Assembly: GCA_004565275.1 (NCBI GenBank)
Contig: SDOX01000020.1
Location: 3,189 to 67,188 of the forward strand
Direction of reading: 5' to 3'
Source: Nannochloropsis salina CCMP1776
Taxonomy: Eukaryota; Sar; Eustigmatophyceae; Eustigmatales; Monodopsidaceae
Length of the DNA stretch: 64,000 nucleotides
Shown here one piece after another: positions 10,714-21,400 of the stretch. The notes under the pieces were generated by a model that ran no database searches, was not told where the DNA came from, and saw nothing but the letters and a program-made list of their open reading frames with translations. Within the stretch, counting starts at the first letter, position 1, and the number at the start of each line of letters is the position of its first letter. The translations under genes and the position numbers were made by a program.

Positions 10714-13504
10714 TCAAAAACCGTGGACGTCGTACAGCTCGTCCACCGCCCCCTCCAGCTCCTCCCGCGTGACGTCCGAGACACAAACACTGTGTCCCAG
10801 CCCCACAATCAGGGGCAAACGTTGCTGCCCGTGCCGGTGCTCCACCGCGTCCTCCAACCCCTTCCAAAGCATCTTCACCATCTCCGCTTGCTCCTCCGCG
10901 CGCGTGGGGGCGGTGGAGGCAGCGGGGGAGGGCGGGAGGGAGGGCGGGAGGGAGGACGGGCCCCGGGGTACCATGGTCGGGAGGCCGATGGCGCGCATGA
11001 CCTTGAAGATCCTGTCTCGCTCCGAGAGAGAGCACAGGCCGCGCCGGCGGGCCAACAGGACGGAGAAGAAGCCGTCGATATTGACAGCTTCGCCGTGCAT
11101 CAGGTCCACGTCTGGGAGCATCTCCATGATCTTGCTGAAGGTGTGGCCGAAATCCACGCACCTGGGAGGGAGGGAGGGAGGGAGGGAGGGAGGGAGGGAG
11201 GGAGGGAGGGAGGCTTGAGACAGGGTGGATCATGCCTCACGAAGGAGGAAAAAAGAAACAAAAGAAAGGGTGCTGCACGGAAGGAGGAAGATGGAAAAGC
11301 TCGTCGACCGGGGAAGGGGCATGGAGGAAGGCACATTCCAGGAGAGTTAGGGTTAGCGCTTCGCTGTGCACCATCACACCGACAGTACAAGACACGGAGG
11401 CAGGGAGGGAGGGAGGGAGGGAGGGAGGACGGGAGGGACAAGGCACCTTTCCAGCCGTTCTTCCCACAGGTTGGGGCCAAGCTCCTCGAGCATGATTTGT
11501 ATCGAGAGCTCCATCACCCTGTCGGCCACTCCGTCTTGGCCTTGGAAGCGTTCGCGGACGAGGCGGGCGCCGTGGGCTTCTAGAAGGAGAAAGAGCTCCT
11601 GAGAGCGGACCAGGGCCAGCTTCATGATCTCGCCCAAGCCGTTGACCACGTTCCTGGAGACGATGGAGGGAGGGAGGGAGAGAGAGAGAATAAGGTACGG
11701 GCAAGGGAGAGATACATGCTTCCGAGAGGGAGGAGGGGAGGGTGGAAGAAGCGCTGGAAGTTTCTGGAAGCTCGTACCGTGCGTCCTGGGTGCTGATGAA
11801 GGTCTTGTCCAAGAGGGCGGCGGAGGGGGCGTAGAAGGAACCGACTCGGTTCTTTTGGCAGCCGCAGGACGGGGAGTCGAAGTCCACGCCATTCTTGACG
11901 CCCACGCTCGCGTCGACGAGGGCGAGGAGGGTGGTGGGTACCCGGATGTACGGAACGCCCCGCCTGGAGGGAGGGAGGGAGGAAGGGAGGGAGGGAGGGT
12001 CAGGAGGGAGAGAAGCCTGCGTCTCAACGATGAATGCTGTGTGAAAGGCAGATGGGAACGAAGGCGGGAAGGAGGGAGAGAGGGAGGGAGAAAAGGAGGG
12101 AGGGAGGGAGAGAGGGAGGGAGAAAAGGAGGGAGGGAGGGAGGGAGGGAGGGAGGGAGGGAGAGAAGGAGGGAAGGAGGGCGTTTCCCCGGGCCGTACCT
12201 GTAAAGATTCGCCGCCATGCCGACAATGTCGAGGATGACGCCTCCGCCGATGGCCACTATCGGCTCCCGACGCCGGAGGCCGAAGCGCGTGAGCTGGTTC
12301 AGGATCTCGGTGACGGCTTCGGGACGCTTGTTCTTCTCTTCCCCAGGAAGGACAAGGACATGCGGCTGGACCCGGTGGGCCGCGAAGTATGCCCGGACTT
12401 GGGGGAGGTAGAGCTCGGCCACGCCCGAGTCGACCACGAGGAAGCGCCGGGGGAGGGGGGGAGGAGGGGGAGGAGGTGGAGGAGGAAGCGAGGAGGAGGT
12501 CCGGGTTCGCGGGGGAGAGGAGGTTGGAGGAGAGGGAGACGTCGTAGGAGATGGGGAGGGAGAACACGTTACGCCAGCCCATGGCTTGGCTGGAAACGGG
12601 GTCGCGGAGAAGGAAGACGTTGTGCGGGGCGCGAGGGAGGGGCTCGAGGAGGAGGCAGGAAGAGGAGGTGGCTGAGGAGGGGGGGGAGGGTGGGAGGGAG
12701 GGCGGCGTGGGGGAGAGATCCTCGTCTTCCTCGATGAGGCGCCGTTGATGTTTTCGGAGGGATGAGGAGGGGGAGGTGGAGGAAGAGGAGGAGGCAGTGG
12801 TCGACCCCGTGGTTATCTCTGAGGAGGAAGAGGACGAGGAGGAGGAAGGGGAGGGCGAGGAGGGGGCGGGGCGTGAGATGGGGTGGTGGTGATGGTGGTG
12901 GTCGAGGAAGCCGTCGGCGCCGGAGCCGGTGGAGGATGGGACGTCCGTCGCGATAGGGTGGGAGCAGGAGGGAGGAGGAGAGGGAGGGAGGGAGGGCGGG
13001 AGGGAGGGAGGGGCTTGCATCTTGAGGAAGGCCTCCTTGGTGAGGGAAGGAAGGTCCTCCCAGACCCGCAAGAGGGCCGAGAGCCCTTCCAGAATCTCGC
13101 CTGATTTGCTTTCCTTTCCATTCTTCTTCTCCGTTAGTGTTGCCTCTTTTCCATTTCTTCCAGGGAAGCTTTTGGCGCCTGTCAGCGATGTGAGAGTGGC
13201 TTCAGGGCCGTCCTCACGGGCGGAGGGCAGCAGGGCGCTGAAAATGGGAAAAGGAACAAAGGGATGGGAACACCAAATGTCAGAATGGCTGCATCAGGTA
13301 AGATTTATGCCGTTCGACATTCACGATGGGGAAAGAAGACGAGCAGGTGATGAGGCGGGAAGAAAGAAGAGCTGGGGGTGGCTCGGAGAGATCCGAAGCG
13401 ATGGCGCAGATAAGACGACGCGAAGGCGTCACAAGAGAAGAAGTGTACTAGAAAAGAGTGTGATTGATAATAATACATGTAATTTTCACTCACCGGCATG
13501 CCAT
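10714..13504 (-). CDS. sugar phosphate cyclase, 2-epi-5-epi-valiolone synthase-like
   Basis: This enzyme belongs to the dehydroquinate synthase superfamily: NAD- and metal-dependent cyclases. The EEVS subgroup turns sedoheptulose 7-phosphate into 2-epi-5-epi-valiolone. Exons are 13494-13504, 12199-13237, 11778-11963, 11447-11653 and 10714-11161; all junctions agree in phase. The first coding exon has only 11 bases (ATG GCA TGC CG). Visible motifs are AIGGGVILDIVGMAA, VPYIRVPTTLLALVDASVGV, KNRVGSFYAP, NGLGEIMKLALV, EELGPNLWEE, VDFGHTF and HGEAVNID. The Asp in NID and the EELGPNLWE block point to EEVS; true dehydroquinate synthases have an IGM-type sequence after HGEAV. About 260 N-terminal residues are Ser/Pro-rich and unlike the family. 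A +1 frame change lies in G-runs at 12449-12470 just before the NAD fold. No methyltransferase-oxidoreductase gene for gadusol synthesis is next to it. Confidence 0.8.
11162..11215. repeat. (GGGA)n tract inside a cyclase intron
   Basis: About 12 GGGA units lie just inside the 3' end of the last intron of the cyclase gene. On the sense (-) strand this is CCCT and forms the polypyrimidine tract of the acceptor. Confidence 0.85.
11964..12198. repeat. (GGGA)n-filled intron of the cyclase gene
   Basis: This 235-base intron is mostly gggaggga with scattered gaga and gaaa interruptions. On the sense strand it starts gtacgg and ends in ccctccctccag. The splice joins NLYR to RGVPYIRVP, as expected for the family. 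Confidence 0.85.
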
Positions 13505-13880
13505 CTTGACCGCGTTGATGTCTATAGTTTCGCTTGAATGCATATAAATTCCTTGAGGTGGTCAGAGCGCAAGGAGAAGAGTCCAAGAGGGGAAAGGCGG
13601 GTCAAAGATGTTGAAAACGAATTGCTTCCTCACAAATCTTGTGCCTGGACTAATAACTGTTTAACTAGAAAGATGTGCCCGTCTACGTCCTGTGGCTCTT
13701 GCCGTCTGTGCCCGACAGGCTAAGGGAAGCAGGATCAATGCTTATATTCCACGTCGATCGTCCAGACACTAGCAAGTCGCGAGAAAGAAGGACAAAAGCT
13801 GCACCTCCCTGTATTCGAGTAAAACATACACAAACATACGTCAAAAGTGCCACTTAATAGAATACGAATCTTGAAATAAA

Positions 13881-14590
13881 TTACAAGAGATCACCAAACT
13901 TGCCCTCTACGCGCATTATCAGCCAGCAGGAAGATCGTGTTAAGGGGGGGGCACGAGGTGTTAAATTGCCATTCATGTCCACGCCTTTTGCCTCGGTCCG
14001 CCCATCAGCTCCCTCATTGTACAATATAGATGCATGGTACATCCACAACAAGTCCATCAGACTCCCCCAAAGCAGCCTTCCTCTAGACACAGGATTGAGC
14101 ATGCCCTTTATTCCATCGAAGCACACGTCACCGCCGAGGGCCCCCAAGTGGAACAAGATGCTTCCATCAAAGACGTCCACAACATCCCCTACAGATCCCG
14201 ACCCCGTGCAGATGGCCGAAAATAATGGTCAAACAGATACATTATTTAGACCTTTCTGGTATGAAAGGCTGAGAGGATTGCTGTGTTGCATCCTCAGTTC
14301 CAACGAGGTACCAGAGTCCTCGACGGCGTCGATCCTGACGATCGCTCTTGAAAGCCTGTCCTGCGAAAAGACACCGCCACGAAAGGTTGGCAACCAGTCT
14401 TGGGACCAGACGAGGGACGCTATCGTGCTCGTGTTATCATCACGGCATGTTTCTCAGCGTGCATCTGTTCGCTCGCGCTCAGATATTTTTAAGACGGCTT
14501 TATTCCTTTCGGAGGCATGCTAATGGATTCTCTTGGGACGTCCGATCTACGAGACTCCTCGATCTCCACATGCCTTTGATCGCGGCCCAT
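13881..14590 (-). CDS. small three-exon gene, product unknown
   Basis: This gene was found by following splice sites. Exons are proposed at 14551-14590 (MGRDQRHVEIEES), 14252-14452 (DDNTSTIASLVWSQDWLPTF onward) and 13881-14188 (GDVVDVFDGSILFHLGALGG onward), ending in TAA. The junctions gtagat…ctgag, gtctaa…ctgtag keep frame and give 182 residues. The longest exon encodes a hydrophobic, folded-looking sequence (GRLLWGSLMDLLWMYHASIL). I recognise no family. A 207-codon frame on the opposite strand overlaps it, but that frame is Ser/Pro-rich and looks like an antisense shadow. Exon 1 and its donor are the weakest part of the model. Confidence 0.4.
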
Positions 14591-15434
14591 GATTAAAAAC
14601 AAACACAACGAAAACTTCACGCGTCGAATGATGCCCCATATTCTTTGGATGCGCGAAAGGGAGGCATGAAGACAAGTGACATGTGTACAATTTGATTTGT
14701 TTCTTGCTTTTAGAAAGATACGCCGTCAAATACGTGGTACACTATGACCTGCCATGTCCTGCATGAAAAACTTCATTGGTCTTCACCTACATCGTATGGT
14801 TTGTGCAACCTAAAAATGGGCCGATTTGCACTATAAATTTTGTAAATAATCAAGATAGCGGCGCTGGTGTGTCCTCGGGGAGCTTGATGGTGTCAGCTCA
14901 GACAATACACCTCCGCCGCGGGTTGCAAAGTATGTACGACGTCATCATCATATCCCTTTCCCCCCAGAGTGGGGAGATTCGTAGTTGCCTCTCGATCCAA
15001 GGATTCGACATCTTCACAACATTTGAGTCCTGGGACATCTTACATGGTGTCTTCGCTTTCCCTTATCAGAGAGAAAGGCATAGTGCATGTTAGTAAACAT
15101 GCCTTGGCTAATCGAGGTAGGAGGTTGTTGTACGAGCTTCTGGGCCCTGCAACACGCATTTCCGGGTATTTGTCCTGGGGCTTGTCCGACAGACCTCTTC
15201 GGACCGACCTCTTCGCAAAGCAAACGCATCACTCAATTGGTCGGACGTCTCTTTCAAGGTGCTTTCCAATACGGCACGCATGTCGTACTTTACAATTTCC
15301 CCCCATTCTCTTGGCTTCCCGTCCCTTTAACGCTTTCCTCCCCCCGCACGCATTGCTGCTTTGTCTTTACACGTGCGTCCTTTGAAGGCATGCTAAGAAG
15401 ATGCAAAGCGCCTTGCTTCATCACTTCCACACAT
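14591..15434. other. intergenic region with no recognised gene
   Basis: The spacer separates the unknown three-exon gene from the 3' end of the giant membrane gene. It holds short AT-richer stretches and no frame with protein-like content or a convincing splice pattern. Confidence 0.45.
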
Positions 15435-18400
15435 CTACGCACCCTTGGATAACGTTGTCTCGCCTTTATCGGCTGCTGCGGCCATCCTTTCTTCCTCCAG
15501 CCTCTCCTCCATCTCCGCCATTTTCCTCCTCAACCTCATGACCTCCGCGGCCAGCGCCTCTGGTCGGGTAGCCGCGCTCAAATCCCTCTCGTCAAAAATG
15601 TAATCATGCTCGTCCCCCTTCCCCTCCGCCCCCTCCCCTCCCCCCACGCTCGCCCCCCGGCCCCGGCGACTCGAGGTGAGAAAGGCGGGCCAGACCGCTT
15701 TGAGAAGGATGTGGAGGAGAAGCAACTGCCCCACGAAGTCTTCCTTGGCGTCTCGGAGGGCGCGAAGGGGCTTGTAGGAGAAGAGGAGGGCCAAGCCGCT
15801 CAGCATCAGCACGTCGGCTACCTTGCGCGCAGGCGGGTGGGCGAGGAGGAGTCCGGCGATGCCGAGAAGGATGAGCAGGAGGAGGATGAGGTCTTTGTAG
15901 AGGCGGGAGGACGGGGAGCCACCGTAGATGCTGTCGCGCCGCGGGACTGGTGGTGGGGGGGGCAAGGAGGGGGAGGAGGGTGAAGGGGCACGCCCGCCAT
16001 ATTCCTTGACACTGGCGAGAGAAAGACTGCTCCCGCTCCCGCTGCTGGTCTGGCTGCTCAAATGTCTGGTTGGGGCAGAGAAAACCGGCTGGAGGCGGCG
16101 GACGAGGCCCACAGTGGCGTGCAAGGCGCACAGGGCCGTAACCAGCACGACCCCCACCTCTGTCGCTACCCCCCAGCGGTCGGTGGCCATCGCCCGCGGG
16201 CGGTTGTTGAGGGGGGGAAAGGCTGCGAAGAGGACGTCCATGGTGGCGAGCGCGAAAGCAAGTTGGCCGATCCGAAGTGCGGAGAGGAGGGGCGGGTGCT
16301 TGTCCGTGATATGGGCCCATCCGCAGAGGCCGAGCGTGAAGAATCCGGCAAGGGCCAGCATGACGATGCAGGCGTAGTTTCCTCGACCCTCGCCCTCCCT
16401 CGCGCACGTGACAGCCAAGTCCACCACCAGCACCGCGCAGATCGGGTCGAGCGCCCGGCGGTGCCGCACCAGGAGCATGTAAGGAGTCAAGAGGAGGCGG
16501 TTGAGGGGGGAGGGATCCGGCCCGACCTCGTCCAGCCCTGCTCCGTACAGCTCCCTTTTGTCCAAGGCTTTCCCCCTCCCCATCACGCCTCCCCCGCCCA
16601 CGTCCTTCCCGGACTGGGTGACGCTGCTGTCCAAGGAGGAAAGCCGGCGCACCACCACCTCCCCTTCCCTCCCTCCCTCCCTCCCTCCCTCCCCCCCCGC
16701 TCTCCGTCCTCCGCCGGAACCGGCTTTGGGAGAGCTGGGCCATGGACAAACCCGCCGCCGCGATGGCTTCCAATTTTCGCGCATTCAATTTGGAAAAATT
16801 GCCCTTGCTTTGCATGCTTTCGCTGAGGCCGCGTCCTTCCCTGCCCATGGGAAGGCTGCTCCACCCGCCTCTTCTGGCCGCCTCCTCCAGGTGGCAGTTC
16901 TGAGGGGCCAGGACGGCGATGATGCGGTAACGCGGAGGGAAAAACCTGACGTGCGACCAGGGGAGGAAGTAGAGAAAGAGCAAGGTGTTGTAAAAAAGCA
17001 TGGCGGCGACGAAGAACGTGAGCTTGAAGGTGAGAAGGGGGGAGGAGAAATTCGAGATGGCCGGGAAGAGGGTCAGGAGGAGGCAGAGGGAGACAAGAAG
17101 ACGGTGGGCAGCAGCTCGCACCATCCGGGAAGGCAAAGAAAGGGAGAGATGGGCGCGGAAACGGTCATAATACTGGCGGCCCTGGACGTAGAAGGCCGCG
17201 GGCATGATCCCGAAGACCACGAAGGCGTTGGTGGAGAGGAGGAGGACGTCGAAGACATGCAGGTGGTTTTCATCGTCGCCCGTCACGTCCAGCTTCAGCA
17301 AGAGGGCACAGTAGGTGACAAGGAGGATCTCGGCCAGGGCAAAGCCTTGCAAGGTGTCGTCGCTCTGCTCCTCGTAGGGCTGGAGCCGCAGGTGCAGGCA
17401 CATGGTCACGGCACAGACCAGACACGCGATGGCCAGCTGGGTCGCGGTCCCGGCTGCGATGAAAATGATCAATCCCGTCAAGAAAAGCTTGCGCAGGAGC
17501 TCGTAGATCTCGAACCACCAGTAACGGCGTCGGTAGGTCTTGTACAGGAAGGAGAGGTTCTCGTCCCAGGGGTGGACGTTCCTTCGATACTTCAAGAGGA
17601 GGAAGAACATGACCGGGATCCCCACGGGGTAAACGGTCAGGGCGAGGACAATCAGGGGCATGTACCGCAAGTAATAGCGGGATCGGCAATCGATGGTGAA
17701 GTCCGACACCAGGTACCGACGCCCGTTGTCGAGGGTACGGCAGTTCACCGCACCGAGGACCACGCGCGAGACGGCCGGGTAGATGAGGAGAATGATCCAG
17801 AACCAGAAGGTGATCATCCGAGACGTGTAGCGTTCCACGGAAAATCGCTCCACATTCTCCTGTTTTTCCAACAGGGTCAATTTGTGCTTGATTTCCAAAA
17901 TCGATTCGTCCTCGTCGTCGTCGCCGGTGGACTCGAAGCTTTGCAGCGTCGGCCCCTCGGTTCGCGCGTGACTCCCTTGGGCACCTGCACCCATGGCCCC
18001 GTCTACTGCCGTTTCTCCCTTCCTTTCCAGTCCACCCGCAGCCCCGGCCGCATTCTCTCTCGGCCCGACCACGCTGTGGCTCTTCTCAGAGCTTATCGTC
18101 ACGATCTCGCCCGAGGAGGATGTCACCCGCTCGCTAAACGTGGCTCTCTTGTGTGCCTTCTGCAGCTGTTGCTGGAGGTGTTGTTGCTGTTGCTGCGGCG
18201 GCGGCGGCGGCGGCAACGGCCGAGAGGATAGGGAGGTCAGTGTCGAGTCGGAGGGAAAGGCGGGGGCGGAAGGGAAGGGGATGGCGGGCAAGATTCTGTC
18301 TTTCTCGCCTTCGTCTGACGACGGACGAGGTGAAAAGATGTCGATGACGGCAGAGCAAACAGCGGGGGAGGCTTGAGGAGGGAGGGCATGCGATGGAGGG

Positions 18401-21400
18401 TAAGACGGGACGCTTATGTCGAAGGGAGGGAGCTGTGAAGCGAGGTGCGGGCGGTGTGGCGCGAACGAGGAAGAAGGCGCCGGGGGGAGCGAGGACTGAG
18501 GGGGCTCTGCAATAAGTGGGGCCTCTGCAATAAGAGGGGGCTCTGCAACAAGAGGGGGCGTCGTGCGGGCCGGAGGGGGAGGAGAAAACCGAGAGGCGGC
18601 CGGCTGAGGGAGGGGGAGGCGCCTGAGCGGGGACGAAGGACGTGGTTGGAGCACGTCCGTGTGTGGATGGGAGGGGGCATAGCTGGTGGCTGCGGGTGAA
18701 GGTGGGCGGGAGGGGACTGCCGCGTGGCGGGACATGACCGAAGCCCAGTCATCCAGGACGGGCGCCGAGGTGTGAGAGGCCAGGAAAGTTGAAGAGGGAG
18801 GTAGGAGAGCCGTGCCAGGGTCATGGCCTTCTGCAGTCGGCGGGGGGGAGGGGGCGCTCGGGGGGGAAACGACTTCCCCGGATTCTTCCTCGATGGTGGG
18901 GATGGAAGACGACCTCCACGTGAGCACCGCGGCGTCCCTCTTCATGTCCCTTGGAGAGTCCGAGGCCGTAGCGACGACACGCGTCCCCGGTGGCGTTTTG
19001 ACTGTCGTACCTTCCGTGCGGTCGAGACTGATTGTATGGGCTCCGTTTTTTGTCGCAGGGAAGGGGATGGCGGCGGCGGAGGCCACAGGGTGACGACGAG
19101 GCCGCCGTCTCAACATTCGGACCGAGATCGCGCGCATCTTCCGGATGAGTTGGTGTTTCATTCGTGCCGATTGCGCCTCCAAGGCTTTGACCACGTCGAT
19201 GTTGCTCGAGACCTTCTTGTGGATGCGCCGGAGGCCCACGGCGTAGAGGACGAGAAGCACGAGGGTGAGAAGGAAAGGTAGGGTCACCGCAACCATAAAT
19301 TCCGCGAAATAGTCCACAGGCTGGACGCACGAGTACGCCATACCCGGTAGATTCAGTATGTTAAGATTTAAAAAACTGAGCATGTGCAAAAATTGTCGAA
19401 ATTCTTGCGGCCAAGGCACCGTGTAGGCGACGTTAAGGGAGGCCAAAATTTGAAAAAAGGTGATGGAGATCTTGGCTTTGCTCCAAATGTCCGGGAGGTC
19501 GGTCAAGTCGGACAGCCGCGAAGCCAGGTGGCGCGAAAGAGAGTTGCTCAGGAAGTAGCTCATGTTCAAATCGCGGGAGAAGGACCGACCTCCTGGCCCC
19601 TCCAGAAAGGAATCTTGGACGCTTTTCACGGCCTCATCAATGTCCGTACCGGGGCGGACAAAGAAGTAGAGCACGATGCTAAAGGCCAAGAAAGCCCCCA
19701 ACACTACAGAGGCGACCAGCGTTTGGATCATTCTCTTGGAGCCGCAAGGGTTGCAAGCCCCACCCCCGTCCCCATAGAACCCGTCCTCACAAATTGCGCA
19801 CAGGGGCCCGCCTTGCAAGTGCCCCTCCGTGCAATTGGAGGAGATTCCTCCCAAGCACACCGACTTGGGATTACATTCGTAGATGCGATAGGTGCTGAAA
19901 TATGGATCAGTGCGGATGGCCTCAGATTTGGACAACGCCTGTCGCCAATACCCTGGGAGGGGCACCGGCAGGAAAACGCCCTGCTGCAGACAGTCGGTGC
20001 CAAGCGGGCAGGGTTGGCAGGGCCTCTTTGAACGCAGCGGTTGATAAGAGCCGAGCGGGCACAGGAAGCATGCTTTCTCCCCATTGCTCCCAATGTCTTG
20101 CTGCTGCTGACCGGGGGGGCAGTACAAGTCGTTCGTCATGCTGGCTGCAATCACTTGCAACTCCATCACCCGCAAGCCCGTGTCTTTCGTGTTCAAGTAG
20201 TCACGGAGCAGGGCCTGCTTCTCCGGTGTCATCAGCCACGTTTGAATCGCAGAACCAATCTTAGCGTTGGCGGCCGTGACGTCCACAGAGACCAGGATCG
20301 AATCCTCTTGGTACACGTCCTCTGACGGATGACGAGCTGCATTACTAGGGGCCAAGGGCGTCTCCATGAGCGTCCTGTCCACGTCCGCGTCTGCCCATCG
20401 GCGGTCTTCCTCTTTGCCTTGATCCCAGAGGGCACCCATTTCGCCGTCGACGTCGATGGAGACGACTTGTTTGCTCGGATTTGGGGCGTAGGCCCGCCCT
20501 TGAAAGCTCACGTTCCAGGATTGGACCGTGGATGCGGTGAGACCAGCCAGGCTGGTGACATTGCAAACGTGCACAGCTTCGTCGGCGATGCTAAGGGTAG
20601 GGTCATATTCCATGGCCCGGAGCAGCACTTGCTCGAAGACGGCCTGTTTGTTCGACCCAAAGCTCTCCAGGCTCTCGCCCGCCAGGAAGAAGACGGCTTC
20701 CACCGTCCGTTGTCCGTAGGAATCCGCGTAGTTGAAGGCGCGGGGGGGGGAGTTGGATTGGTCCGACACAGTCACCAGCATCGGAAGACCCTTTCCCGTC
20801 CCCGGTGGGTACTTGCACGTGATCAGTTGGTGTTCGTAGACCATTTTCACCTCCCGACAGGCCTCCCCCCCTATCGAGACCTCGAGACCCTCCGAGGTGT
20901 GCCCAAAGTTGCGGCCCATGACGACCAGGTCCCCGCCTCCTGTGTTCGCCGTGTCAGGAACAACGGTGACCAGTAGAGGGCCCGCGTACGTGAAGCCAGG
21001 GGAGAGGCTCACCTCGAAACCGCCGAGGCTCACTACGATCGTCAGGTTCTTGCCCACGCCTGGCGGGGTGACGCAGGTGATTAAGTCGTCGGCAATTACC
21101 CGGGCATCGGCACATTCCCACGGCCCCAGCTGCACTTGTGTCAACGTGCCTGCCGGGCCAAAATTGCTTCCCCACAAACTCAACACCTCCTTGCCGCCCG
21201 TGTAGGGCGAGAAGGGCAGGTCCACACTGTACCCGCCGAAGACCGGTAGCGAGACCCGCATCGGCTCGGTCACGTTCCAAGATTTCAGGAGGGGGGAGTC
21301 GTAGACGAAGACCGCCGTCGGACTCGGTTTGCTTGTTTGTCCACCCACAGAGACTTGGACTTGAGCCTCCCCGAGTCCCGGGGGAACGCCGCGGCAGACT

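Noticed and set aside
11346-11357. TTAGGGTTAG, a telomere-like motif
   Set aside because: Fewer than two units inside an intron; no array, so no sign of an interstitial telomere.
10719-11583. + strand frames full of [10 protein letters not shown] over the cyclase gene
   Set aside because: These are readings of intronic GGGA tracts and antisense of the cyclase exons.
12055-12180. Regular repeats that could suggest an array such as CRISPR
   Set aside because: This is a pure GGGA simple repeat with no spacers, inside an intron of a nuclear gene.
13900-14523. 207-codon frame on the + strand
   Set aside because: Its translation is Ser/Pro/Thr-rich with no domain, and the opposite strand gives a more protein-like spliced product. 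Not fully excluded.
16501-18231. 576-codon frame on the + strand
   Set aside because: It runs antisense to the membrane-helix part of the giant gene, whose protein motifs are clear; the antisense product is featureless.
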